From Marchantia polymorpha subsp. ruderalis (lineage: Eukaryota; Streptophyta; Marchantiopsida; Marchantiales; Marchantiaceae): DNA of 64,000 nt. The position numbers and the translations under genes are program-made. The DNA is taken from the NCBI GenBank assembly GCA_037833965.1, contig AP031358.1, positions 20,778,001 through 20,842,000 of the forward strand, in the 5' to 3' direction. Shown piece after piece: positions 1-12,185 of the stretch. The notes below the pieces were generated by a model, which did no database searches, had not been told where the DNA came from, and worked only from the letters and a program-made list of their open reading frames with translations. Within the stretch, counting starts at the first letter, position 1, and each line of letters begins with the position of its first letter.

Positions 1-330
1 GTAAGATGCTCACTGGTGACTGAACTGAATGGTCAACGTGGTGAACATGTGTTGTATACATAAGATGAAAAAACCTTCAGATGAAGATCTTGTTTGAAGT
101 CTAAATAATAAGACAAACTGACATGGAAACACAAATATATGGTATACATCAACTTAAATGTAACAAGTCACATACTGCAACTTATGCAATCGTATGTTCA
201 AACTTGAAAAATGAAAAAATAATGTCCATTACTTCATTGAAAAGATCGTTGAAACGCAATCGTGTAATTTCATGTTTCTAGTTCTCTCTCTCTCTTGTGT
301 AAAGCATGTCACATATATTTTTGTTACAAA
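1..330. repeat. Dispersed repeat R1, copy 1 (cut by window edge)
   Basis: The first 330 bases recur with scattered differences at 3180-3500. Both copies open with GTAAGATGCTCACTGGTGAC and run through a CT-rich tract into a TTGTGT-containing stretch before similarity fades. The copy begins at base 1, so its true left edge lies outside the window. No coding frame is conserved between copies. The repeat family is not recognised. Confidence 0.8.
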
Positions 331-745
331 ATTAGAAGCTGTGATTAAATAACCGTGTATCAAATGTCTATATTGATTTGCATCCTTATTTGATGATACC
401 TCAAATTTCAAAATGTTCAGTAGTAAACAAGCTCGAGTAATTCAAATCTCACAGGAGAAAAAATAATGAAAGTTACACTTTCACATTACTCAAAAAGATT
501 CTTGATTGCTTAAAACATTGACTCTACAATCTTTCGTTTGTCTTAATATTTTTTAAACTTTTGTGGATTTGTTTCTTGGGATTCTCTTGATTCAAGGTCC
601 ATTGCTGAACTTGTTTGTTTTTTGGTACATCACAAATCCAAATTACTGTCCCACAAAACAAAGAAATTTCAGGCAAGGTTCTTTTTTTACTGTAAGACAA
701 AAAGAAGAAAAGAACTGACGAAAAGAGGAAAAAACTGACAAGGCT

Positions 746-1130
746 TTGTCATTCAGAAGAAAGTTAATATATTGGATTTCTTTTGCATGGACTCCGGGAT
801 GGTCTCCGAGGGAAAGGACTCGAGTAACGAGTCAGAGTCCAGCAGTCGATATCACCTCATGCAGTAGTATTCAAAGTTGTGCTGACTCATCTGCAACTCG
901 AGTTCACCGTGCGCCACCTGCACAAGTCGGAGTACCTCGGCATCGGCGTTCTCAAATCAAAACTTTCTAAATCTTGTGGAATGATCGCCACTGTTTCTAA
1001 TTGTCCATGCACCTTATTTTCCAGACGGATGCACACCATATCTTGTGTCAGGTTGTTCCTGGACTATTCCTGCTGTGGCCAAATAGTCCATTGGAAAATG
1101 TCCTTAGACGGTCAGGATAAATCTTGACTT
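746..1130. repeat. Dispersed repeat R2, copy 1
   Basis: This stretch, starting near CATTCAGAAGAAAG, recurs at about 5309-5640 with many substitutions and small indels. Short open frames inside it are not shared between the copies, which argues against coding. It is followed at 1120-1450 by a partial copy of repeat R3 (start near CTTGACTTTGTTGT), so R2 and R3 occur next to each other twice but in different order. Confidence 0.75.
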
Positions 1131-1450
1131 TGTTGTACAAGTGAACAGGGTATGTGAGTCAATGATTTAATGTGCTGATACACACGCTGTCGTCACGCAA
1201 GCAAGTGGATGTATTCTGACAACTGAGTGGCACATGGGTAGTCAACTCGGAGGAAAAATCCTGTTTTACTGTTTTCTTTCTTTGAGGATCGGCACAGTAT
1301 TCTACATTACTCTATACTCGTAGGTTCAGATCAAACAAATCAACTTTTTGGGAGTGCACTAAAAAATATGTCAAATAACTGTGTACAGCGTATACGACTA
1401 CTCGAGGTTCTCACCTGCTCGTATAATTGTTCACTCTCCCCAAGAAAGTG

Positions 1451-2246
1451 AAGATGTTGGGCTGGCTAATTTTGATTCTCTGTGTGGGACCTTATATAAC
1501 AAGTACAGCGCACAGGACACTGACTCGATTGCATAATCAATTAGAATCAGGCCACTTTCTTTTCTTTTCGAACAAGCAAAGTAGAGAAGAATCACGCCAC
1601 TTTCTCTTCTTTTTGCACGCGCAATGCTATCCTACCCCCAGGTCTTTTGAATATGTAATCCTCCTTCGTCTTGATCCTTCGGATTCGGGATCTGATTCCC
1701 ACGACGGTAACGTTGGACTCAGAATTCTGTATATGCCGTTTGGGGTTTCTTTAGTCCAACCGACGCGCATGCGTGCGAACCAAGTTTTCAGAATTAAAGT
1801 ATTCAGTTTGTTGTCATCTTCTGCAAATCGTACACAATCCTCCACAGAGCATGAGCGTCTACCAGATTGCATTGCAGGTCTATCGGGGAATTATAAAGTA
1901 TCCTGTCCGGCTATATTTTCGGGGGAGAATTATCAATTTGCTGGTAGAAGAACAATAAAAAGTAATCAGAATTGCAGAGATGAGCACAAGTACTATATTG
2001 AGGGTTGATTTAATATGGTTTGTTCTGAATGCTCTGAAACACGTACAATCGCCAAACTCTGATCCACCAGCAACTCTAAAGCAGACCCTGACTGACTGCT
2101 GTCTTGATGCTTGCTCCTCTGGAATGCAGGTTACGGGTCTTTGGAAAAAAATTATTCACCATGTGGGTACAATTACAGCGCTTTGACGCTGGTGAGTTGG
2201 ATAGAATTCAATCTCAAAACTCGTTGCTAGATCGAGACATTGCTAT
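1451..2246. other. Unassigned DNA between repeat copies
   Basis: A 193-codon open frame covers 1427-2008, but it contains a near-duplicated internal segment around 1548-1610, has no recognisable motif and lies in repeat-dense DNA. I see no gene, RNA gene or element end here. Confidence 0.4.
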
Positions 2247-3010
2247 TCTGCCAAAGGCCAAGACAAAAAGTATTGTATTTAGTTTATCGACTTTAATTAA
2301 ATCAATCACAAGGCGATGAGGGTTGCAAAAGGTGATGCAAAAAACTCCAGACGACCTCTAAATGTTTGTTGACAATATATGATATTTGAAATTGAATAAA
2401 TATTGATGCTCATTTTTGGAAAAAATTATGCATACTTACCCGGTATGACTACTTAACATGGACGTTACAGTACCAGGTTGGAACCATGAGTAACCGGACT
2501 AGATGGAAGATCTTCAACCTATTGATAAAGATACTCTGACTTTTTAGAAGTGTTAAGAGTAAATTTTGACTTTGTTGTGCCAGCTAACAGAATACGTGAG
2601 TGAAGTTATCAGTGTGTTGATACACTCGATGTCGTCACACTCACTACAGAGATTTCAAACGTCATCTTCATTCAATCATTCTTCCTGGAATCTTTGATAT
2701 ATTCAATCAAGTGGATGTATTCTGGCAACTGAGTGTCACATGGGAAATCAGCTCGGAGGACAGAGCATTTTGTGCTTTTCCTTGCTTTGACGAACGGTAC
2801 ATGAGTCTACATTACTCTGCATATCTCGTAGGTTGAGAACGAACTGATATCTTTTTGGGAGTTTACTAGACATAATGTCAGGTAACTTTGTACAGAGTAT
2901 AGGAATATTCGAGGTTCTCAAGTGCTGGATTGATTGTTCTCCTGCCTCAGCTGTCAAGCATGCGAGCGCATGCACATTTCTAATACCGGAGTTTGGAGGT
3001 CTTCCCACCT
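2247..3010. repeat. Dispersed repeat R3, copy 1
   Basis: About 760 bases recur at 4275-5308. Shared landmarks in order are TCAATCACAAGGCGATGAGG (2307 region), a TTATGCATACTT block near 2425, CTTGACTTTGTTG-like text near 2565, a TGATACAC block near 2620 and the short palindrome GCATGCG-AG-CGCATGC at 2958-2973. A third, partial copy lies at 1120-1450 and a short fragment near 3600-3640. The family is not recognised; no transposase or reverse transcriptase frame is visible. Confidence 0.8.
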
Positions 3011-3179
3011 CAAACATTAAACGGAAATCAGATTCCGTCCGTGCTAAGTGTACTCCTCCTTGTTTATCACTTCGCAGAGAGCACGATAGAACGAGCATGA
3101 TACTTGCTAAGGTCAAAATGTGTTTACGTGATAAGATTTCCCTGATTGTCCAGATTGTGATTATGTTACGGAGGTAGGT

Positions 3180-3500
3180 GTAAGATGCTCACTGGTGACT
3201 GAACTGAATGGTCAACATGGTGAACATGTGTTGTATACATAAGATGAAAAATACTTAAGATGAAGATCTCGTTCAAAGTCTAAATGATAAGACAAACTGA
3301 CATGGAAACACAAATGAATGGTATACATCAACTTAAATGAAACAAGTCACATAATGCAACTTATGCAGTCGTTTGCCCATATCATTTATCTTAGTATGAA
3401 AAATGAAAAAGATAAAGCCCATTACTCAATTGAAAAAATTGTTGAAAGACAATCGTGTTATTTCATGTTTTTAGCTCTCTCTCTTTTGTGTACAGTATCT
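3180..3500. repeat. Dispersed repeat R1, copy 2
   Basis: Second copy of the window-start repeat, 3179 bases downstream of the first. Similarity fades near 3500, so this is not a simple long tandem duplication of the whole 3.18 kb. Confidence 0.8.
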
Positions 3501-4274
3501 TTTGATGTGGGCGATTGAGGTAACGACAACATGCGATCACATCAAGCGTGTTACTCCACTCAAGTGTGTGTTTGGAAGATGTTTTATAGAAGGTATGAGT
3601 AAATCTTGACTTTGCTGTGGCAGCGAACAGCATAGGTGAGTGAAGACATCATTAAAAATCTCAACATCAATTAACTTTCTTTATATCTTATATTGGAATA
3701 TATATTTAAATAATTAAATAAATATATATATACAAAATCACATATAGGTTACGGAAAACGAATAATTATAGAGGTTCTTCTCTCTTCAAAAGAGGAACAA
3801 GTTAAAAATACCAACAACAATCATTAAATTTATGGGAGAATCATATATAATTTTGAGAGATCTTTCTGAATTTAAAACAGTAATAAAAATTATACACAAA
3901 TTACTTAAGTAGATCTTCAAATTTATTTTAAAACGATTTTTAATGAGTCAAATCACTTCCTAAAACTTTGATTGGATTGTAATGTCAAAGAAAATCAAAA
4001 CTAAACTACAAAATGATTCTTAGCGATGTGAAATAAGTTGAGCAACATAGATTCTCCTTTTTACGGGAAGCATGGTTGTTTCCAATAAAAAGCCTCTAAC
4101 TTGCTAGGACAATGTTAGTGACGCGGGCGTAATTAATGTTCGAGACAAGAGGGAGCATATCCAAAAAATTTATTATTTAATATTACATGAAACTGAAAAG
4201 TATATTTTTCAATATTGTTTATTTTTTTTTTTGAAATTGAAATGCGTTATGGTTAGATTGCCAATTTTTCTATT
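3501..4274. other. AT-rich stretch without gene
   Basis: AT-rich DNA with many stop codons on all frames. A short fragment of repeat R3 is seen near 3600-3640; otherwise nothing supportable. Confidence 0.5.
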
Positions 4275-5308
4275 CTGCTATAGCCCAAGACAAAACTTAT
4301 TGTATTAAGTTTATCAATTTTGACTATCAATCACAAGGCGATGAGGGTTGCAAAAGATGCTGAAAAAAATTATACTACCTCTAAGTGTTTTTTGCCCAAT
4401 ATGATCTGAAAACTTATGCAATATGGTACATACCGACTAGAATTTTTACTACTACCTACATAGAGCCTTCTAATGCTAGATGAGAAAACATCAACCAAAT
4501 ATTGAGTATTAAACACAACAATCCTTTAACTCTTAAGCAAACTCACAATCTATGATATTTTAAACTAAATAAATGTTGATACTCATTTTGGGAAAACTTA
4601 TGCATACTTCCCTGGTATGCCTATTTAACCTGGAGGTTACTGTATCAGTTTGGAACCATGAGTAACTTGACTATATGGAAGTATTTCAACCCATCTATAG
4701 TGATACTTTTACTTCCTAGGATGAAGTTAACATGGTTAACAAGTAAACTGCAATCATGTTGAGATTCTTGCAGCAAATTGTGCACAATCATGTGGGTGAT
4801 CCACGTAAACACAACATGCCAACATATCAAGCGTGTTCATCCACCCAAGCGTGTGATTGGACAATGTTTTTTGAAGGTTAGAGAAAATCTTGACTTTGTT
4901 GTGACAGGGAAGAGCATACGTGAGTAGAGGCATCAGTGTGCTGATACAATCATGTCGTCAGGCTGACTACAAATGTCATCTTCATTGAATACTTCTTTCT
5001 GGAATCTTTGATATTCTCAATCAAGTGGAGGTACTCTGAGTGGCACATGGGAAATCAGGTCGGAGGATAGAGCATTTTGTGCTTTTTCCTGGCTTTGAAA
5101 ATCGGTACAGGAGTCTACATTACTCTGCATATCTCTTAGGTTCAGGGCAAACTGATAAACTTTTTGGGAGTTTACTACACATCATGTAAAATAACTTTGT
5201 ACAGAGTATACGAATATTCGAGGTTCTCAAGTGCTGGAATAATTGTTCTCTTACCTCAGCTGTCAAGCATGCGAGCGCATGCACATTTCTAATACCCGAG
5301 TCTGGAGG
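4275..5308. repeat. Dispersed repeat R3, copy 2 (with extra segment)
   Basis: Collinear with 2247-3010 but about 270 bases longer; most of the extra DNA lies around 4400-4550, plus smaller differences near 4720-4860. It carries the same GCATGCG-AG-CGCATGC palindrome at 5267-5282. It joins directly to R2 copy 2. Confidence 0.8.
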
Positions 5309-5640
5309 TCATTCAGAAGAAAGTAAATATATTGGATCTTTTTTGCATGGACTCCAGGATGATCTCCGAGGGAAGGAACTCCAGGAACGAATCACAGTCC
5401 AGCAGTCGATCACCTCATGCAGTAGTATTCAAAGTTGTGCTGACTCATATGCATATGACTCACTCGAGTTGACCGTGCGCCACCTGCACAAGTCGGAGGA
5501 ACTTCCTAAACCTTGTGGAATGATCGCCACTGTTTGGAATCGTCCATGAATTCGTATTTTCCAGACGGATGCACACCATATCCAGTGTCAGTTTGCTCCT
5601 GGACTATCCATTTTGTGGCCAAATAGTCCATAAGGCCCAC
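5309..5640. repeat. Dispersed repeat R2, copy 2
   Basis: Matches 746-1130, beginning CATTCAGAAGAAAG and ending near CAAATAGTCCAT. The copies differ by substitutions and short indels, indicating that both are old. Confidence 0.75.
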
Positions 5641-8600
5641 TCACTGAAACGATGGATTTGATCCTCCTTGTCTTAATCATTTCCGATGCTTTTGTCTGAT
5701 TATGGATTAGATTAGATTCACCTTGCCAAAAACTAAAGGCGAAATGGACATTGGGCATACAGTAAAATATGATCTTACGCCAAGCTCATATCTTATTGGG
5801 GCATGCCATCGACTATGGCAATTTAGCTACAATATTTGAGGACAACCAGGAGTCAAGAGATTTGGTGCACATTTCTTCCCTGCTAACTTCGGACGCAAGT
5901 GGAAATGCAAGCACAAATTTCACGACATATGCTTCATCTGAACAATACCACCTTTTAGCTGCAGTGGCTTTTGGGATAGTCTACAGGGAAGGTTTTCCCG
6001 AAAGCACAATAGTCCCGAGCCTGTCATAAGATGTGTATGTTTTCCATTATCCACTTACTGCTCGTGTCTTTGTCTACAAGCAAATGAGTATCGATGAACT
6101 GTTGCAGTAAGTGGCGATGGGTGACTTCCTGCAACTTATTGAAGTGGGCAGTCCTGCAGAGTAGATTTACTCGAAGTTCTATAGTGGAAACTACTAACCT
6201 TTCTCGAATTTTCACCACATTTTCGTGTTTTGACTGTCTGAGAGTCCATGGCGGACCCGATGATTTTGTTAAAATCGCAAAGCCAAAGTGAATGAACCTG
6301 AATAAAGAAAAAGCAGGCTTAGATGAGAGACTATTCACCAATTCAAACCTCACCGCATCACCAATCATGCCACCAGCAGCAAAGTTTGATGCCGTGTCTG
6401 CAAATATTTACCACCTTGCAAGGCACGAAGGATCCAAGGAATCTCCGAGAATCAGGGAGCAAATTGACTCAAAATATGTTCTAAGGAAGACTTTACCGTA
6501 CCTGATAGCACATGACTTATTCTACTGTTCTACTGCAGCTTTGAGAGTTATATTTTTTTATAAACTCCCTTTCGCAGAGAATGTACAGCAGACAATGTTC
6601 AAAAAAAAAGCAGAGTAATTGTTATGATTGTTTCACAAACTGTTTTGACCACCCAGTTCAGAGTAAATTCAACAAAGGTGACAAATTGGACGTGACAAAT
6701 CTAGCTAGCTTCAGTCACATATCTAAGAAGTCATTCGTATTCTTACATCTTTTCTTAACTCTCTCAACGCAAAACTGCAGGTTCTTTCCGATGACAGGCC
6801 AAACATCTGACACAGGATGTCTGCGCCGCTGGTTTTGTCTCTTCCAGAGCTTGCCGCTAGATTGCACGACGAGTGTTGCGAATGCCGTGTGAGGAAAGTC
6901 CACATCTTGAACACTGCGTGTGGTCGGATCGTGCAGATATCCTAGATTTAGTTAGACACACGAATTGTACACGGCAGTGAAGCTGTGGATCTCTTGATTG
7001 AGCTTGATTTGGAGGAATCGGAATGCTGCTTTCTGGACTACATTGGAAGATGTATAATCTCGACTGATGTACCGAATCCAGGATCTATATCCTTCTCCGT
7101 TCACTTCATCCCATTGACCATAAGCTCTTGTCTCTGTGCTCGATACAGTATTTACAGCTGGTGATCGTCAACATTTATACAAGGATAGCTTGGTCCACTT
7201 CATGACCGTGCTTCTGATGCATTATTAATATTCTGCGTGATGAATATGTACACAATATCGGAGTCAAGGAATTGAACGAGAACCGCGCTCACTTTGATAT
7301 TCAGTAGACGCTGTTCTGCATTCTTTGAAATGATATTCTCGACCTTAAAGTCAAATTGCTGCAAGAGTCTCTGTAACTGAACGTCCACACGCAGTCCAAC
7401 TGCAAAAGCATGCGTGCTACGAACTACCACATTTATATACGTCACAGTTCTGAGCGCGCTGGCGCTTACCATTGTGTTCAGATCACGGCCAGCACAAGCA
7501 TGTTATCAGCGTCTTTCACAGATATACCTCAGCGAGTCAACCATGACCTGATACATGGCTTACTAGAACTGAAATGCTGGGATGTGGATGATTCTTTCTG
7601 CATGTTCAACAGGTTCAAGGAGGGCAGCAATGCGGACTCCTCAAATACCTTCTAGTAGAAAGATAAAGATGGGAAGCATCGAGACAAGGTAAGAGACATT
7701 CGGAACAAAATATTTGATAACACATCAACAGTTTTTCTAATGGCCCTATATTTCTGGATGCAAGCGTTATTATCATCACGTCTCGAGTCCTGAATCAAGA
7801 ACTGCTGATCCAGTCTCAGGGATTCTGAAGTTTATGTACACCATTCTTTTCGTCCAGATAGAAAGAATTTCTCTCGTCTAAGCGAAACAGGGTACGTTCC
7901 AGCACACTGCAGAAGAATTTATGTCAGTTTCGAGAGTCTTGATTTCCACTTAGTCACGCATATGATGCATGAAGCCTTCATTGATCCATCCTTTACGCTG
8001 CACTTCGCACCTAAAATTCGGAGCGAGTATGGATTTCACTGGTATGGAGCACGGGCGGGTCCCTTCATACGAACACTATTCGGGCGGACGAACTGTTGAG
8101 TAAGTCGATAATTATGAACGAGAGGTGTTGGGTATGGAGACGGAGCATCAGAGAGATCTTGGCTTTCCCGCCTCCTCTCTCTAGTCTTCAATTCAAACCT
8201 TCGCTCATCTTGCTTTCGGCTTTCTTCGCCAAATGCGCGGAGAAGTGAAGATGTCAACGCTGCAGCATACTGAGCAACGATGAACGATTTTGGATCGCCG
8301 TCAATATTACTTTGCTGTGATTTGTGGTGGCGAATTGCTCCGGACCATCACTGTCAGTCAATTCTGAAGTTAAATAATGCGATGTCATATAATTTCTCAC
8401 CGAGAAGGCTGTCAAACCAATCTCCGAGCACTCCATTGAAAAATCTGGTTTACATAGATGTGACTTTTACTGTATAAGTGTTCATTTGCTTCAGGATCTT
8501 TTATTTACATTTCGCGATAGGAAGCTGGAGAGACCATATTGTGTGGCATGTGAGGGTGAGCTTTGACATGTACCTTCTTATGCGACAGGAATTAGCTTTC

Positions 8601-9460
8601 AAGACTGAAGGAAACTGTTGGTGCCTTGGGGCTTCATACCAATCACAGCACAGTTCATTCATTTGGCTTTGTAACTCTTGAATCATGTTCGTTTTATGAA
8701 CCCCAGATTTACAATTGATGGTCTCGAGCAAGCGGTTGAGCGTAGAGGGTGTGATATCAGGGCTTTGTTTATATCTCAGCGTAAATCGCAATTCACGAAC
8801 TGATAGAAGGAGAACATACAAATAGAGACACCAGTCGCGAAGTGATGAAAATCAGGCATACCGAAAACTAGAGAGCCCTGCATTCGAGAATTGCAAGAAG
8901 ATAAGTTTTTTGTCTCGCATTTAGCTAGCGTACTGTCTGACTTGTGTTGATGGCATGTCATCACAGCAAGAAGCAGGAAGCCACCAGATTGATAGTCAGG
9001 GTCAATCAGTATCCCAGAATCAGAAAGCATTTTGAAAATCATACGTACGGATCCATTTTGCATTCCTTCGAGAATCCTTATTGGCCTTATAATTATTAAC
9101 CCTGCTGAGGATACTGCTGCAATATATTTCAAGCCGTGTGAACTTCACTAGAAAAGCACCAAATGCTAAAATGGCTCAGTACAAGTAATCGGCGTACATC
9201 TTTGTTTCGTTCTGGCTACCCCTCTAAAATACATTTCTGGTTAGCACTCAACATGCGATTATTCACAGCTTAGTGAAGAGGATTTTCTATGAAGCCTTGG
9301 ACGCGAAGAGAAAGATTGATAGAGATATTCCATGAAAAATTTACTGTTAGTTTTTAGGTTGCATCTTTCCATGAAGAATTGGTCTCTCGTCTTCATGGCA
9401 TGTCCCTCGATGCTTTCATGTTGAGCAAAGCCAAAGCTCGGAGTTGAGCATTGGTGCGCA
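5641..9460. other. Unassigned region, no recognisable gene
   Basis: Several frames of 60-118 codons occur on both strands, for example 5769-6029 and 6292-6618 (plus) and 7200-7472 and 8776-9132 (minus). None matches a family I know and I could not link them by splice sites. Base composition is more balanced than in the AT-rich deserts, so decayed gene or transposon sequence is possible. Confidence 0.4.
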
Positions 9461-9467
9461 ACAGCTC

Positions 9468-9497
9468 CAAAAGAACCCCTAGCTAGAGGTTCTTTTG
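9468..9497. repeat. 30-base near-perfect palindrome
   Basis: Bases 9468-9482 pair with 9483-9497 with one mismatched pair (9478 with 9487) and no loop; the centre is CTAGCTAG. A smaller hairpin, TGCTTTTA-TG-TAAAAGCA, lies near 9730, and GGTTGG-type text after the palindrome is roughly mirrored near 9670, so the whole 9410-9745 stretch may be a decayed foldback element. Confidence 0.7.
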
Positions 9498-10008
9498 ATT
9501 CTCTCCTAGGTTGGAGTTGGATGGTTTGTTTTGTGTTTTCTGAAAAGCTTTATCTATTTATCATTTTGACGTTAATCAACATTCCAATCAACTGTGTGAT
9601 CTCAAGAGTCACCTCTAATAGACTTGTTGTCTCCGCTGCAATTACTCCACTTTAAAGCATAAAATAAACACAACCCAACCAAAACATTCTGCCAATCTGA
9701 AAATGCTTTAAATAGAAAAAAGCAGAATTGATGCTTTTATGTAAAAGCAGGTAATTCTCCATACAATGTTCTTCTCCACGTTGAAGCCCACCGAGGAAGA
9801 TTATTACATCTCATATTGGAGCAAGGAGTAGCAGGCTAGCGGTCTTCAAAATGCTAATTTAAGATTCACTGTAAATGATAAGAATGAGAGGGATGGTCAG
9901 TCTCAACCAATATACTGAGAAGATCCACTTGTGTGGATTTGCTTTGAATCAAAACGTGTTCAAAAGAAAATTTCCACATTTGATATCATCCTCACTAGTT
10001 GGATCTTA
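9498..10008. other. Intergenic, no gene seen
   Basis: No coding signal. Contains the small hairpin near 9730 and the possible mirror arm of a foldback element. Confidence 0.4.
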
Positions 10009-10508
10009 TTGTTTAAGCAAGCAACCAACTACATTGAAGATGGTGATTTTCACAATACAAATTATGTGTTTTTAGTTTAATTACAGACACAAGTCAATGT
10101 GATCAATAGCATGGAACTATCAAAATATTCTAAACATACGAACCGATCAATCACATTTGGCCGTCTACTTAAATGAGTTTTATAAAATTGCCAACAAATT
10201 TGTCAACACATTAAGAAAAAGCGACATTTGCAAGCGCCGTCCAATTAATGATGTATCATTGTTTAAGCAAGCAACCAACGGTATTGAAGATGGCAATTTT
10301 TACAATACAAATCATGCGTTTTTAATTTATTTACAAATGCAAGTCAATGTGATCAATAGCATGAGAGTATCCAAATGTTCCAAAGATAAGATGCGATCAA
10401 TCGCATTTGATGGTCTACTCAAATGAGTTTTACAAAATCGCCAACAAATTTGTCAACACATCAAGAAAAAGCGGTATGTGCAAGCGCCGACCAATTAATG
10501 GCGGATCA
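10009..10508. repeat. Tandem duplication, 2 x 250 bp
   Basis: Unit 1 is 10009-10258 and unit 2 is 10259-10508; each starts TTGTTTAAGCAAGCAACCAA and ends with CCAATTAATG plus about 10 bases. Units differ by scattered substitutions. The period is not a multiple of three, so the 89-codon frame at 10157-10426 cannot run through both units, which argues against a coding repeat. Confidence 0.9.
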
Positions 10509-11280
10509 TTGTCGATTACCTTAGTACACTTTTTGCAATAATTCATCACATTCAAAAAATTGCATTCAAGAGATTGCATATGTGCGACATGATCATTTTG
10601 CAACAAGGTATTGAAATAGACAAATTAATGACAGTTATATGCAGAATCAATTTTGCTCAAAATAAGACGAACTATTCAATGATATCCATGTTGTTCAAAT
10701 ACATCCATGTGTATTTCGTTTGATTCGATTTGTGATCATATTGATGATCAAGATTCATGAAAGCGTGAATCATTTCTAGAAATTGATCACAAAATCAAAA
10801 AAAAATTATCAAGATAATTGAATATTTTGCTTTATCAATTGTAACCCAAGTGTACATGATTCAGCGACTCAAACAACAATTCGTGAGCTTGAAACGTCGT
10901 CAGTTATAACACCTAATGCTTTTAAGTTGTCGATGTGAAAATTTGTCAGTGAAGATATAAATTGGTTTCAAACGCATGTTGTAGAAAACTACTCACAAGA
11001 GTATATTGATCAGATTGAAAATGAACACACAAAATTATTGAATGCATCAAAATAACGAGCATGAAGTGAAGACGACAAGAAAACAATTTTCATCAATGTA
11101 TGCAATTCGATCAAATCAATCAACAAACATGGTTCTAGCCGATTTGTAATCTTGAGAAACTTCAATGTAGATCTTGCAACAATTTTTGCAAACACATGTT
11201 CCATCAAATCCGACTACTTTTGTATGAAATGGAACAAAGACAATCGTCGAACAAATTTGCACAATCTGACTCATGCTAAC
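10509..11280. other. AT-rich intergenic DNA
   Basis: No gene or element end recognised. Short open frames only. Confidence 0.4.
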
Positions 11281-12185
11281 ATCATGCATGTGCGGTAGTA
11301 TGACCTATTCGTTATTTCATTTTGTGACACAAAGTTTCCTACAAACAAGAATTGAATAGATTTTTGCGATTGAATTTTGATGTCATGTTTCATTCTTCTT
11401 GGTGTTGCTGTCACATTCAGAGAGTTGAATGTCAACTAGAAAGTACTTCTATCTATGTACTAGTACACAAATGGATATGTGTAGTTAAATTATAGTGCTC
11501 GACTGAATGAAGTTGCACTTTTTAGAATTTAAATTGAACAATGCTTGTGTATTTATCTTACACCAAGTAAAGCATTATGACATCATGCACATGCGGCAAT
11601 ATGGCGTATTAGTTATTTCATTTTGTGACATAGAGTTTACTACAATCGAGAATTGAATAGATTTTTGCAATTGATTTTTGATGTTATGCTTCATTCTTCT
11701 TAATCTTGCTATCACATTCAAAGAGTTGAATGTCAACTAGAAAGTACTTCATTCTATGTATTAGTACACGAATATATATGTGTAGTTAAATTATAGCGCT
11801 TGACTGAATGAAGTTGCACTTTCTAGAATTTAAATTGAACAATGTTTGTGTATTTATCTTACGACAAGCAAGCATTATGACATCATGCATTATGACATCA
11901 TGCACTTGCGGTATGACGTATTAATTATTTCATTTTGTGACACAAAGTTTTACTACAAACAAGAATTGAATAGATTTTTGAGATTGATTTTTGATGTTAT
12001 GTTTCATTCTTCTTGGTCTTGCTGTCACATTCAAAGAATTGAATGTCAACTAAGAAATATTTTATACTTTGTACTAGTACACAAATGGGTATGTGTAGGT
12101 AAATTATCATGTTCGACCGAGTGAAGTTGCATTTTCGACAATTTAAATTGAACAATGATTGTGTACTTATATTAACCAAACAAGT
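11281..12185. repeat. Tandem array, 3 x about 300 bp
   Basis: Three head-to-tail units start at 11281, 11582 and 11882 with ATCATGCA followed by TGCGG, and share TTATTTCATTTTGTGACA, an AATTGAATAGATTTTTG block and a TAGTACAC block. Unit 3 begins with an extra short duplication of ATCATGCATTATGAC. Divergence among units is visible but modest, as in a small satellite-like array. Confidence 0.9.

Noticed and set aside
1427-2008. 193-codon plus frame near the window start
   Set aside because: Lies among shuffled repeats, has an internally duplicated stretch and no motif.
10157-10426. 89-codon frame in the 250-bp duplication
   Set aside because: The period is not a multiple of three and the frame is not kept in the other unit.
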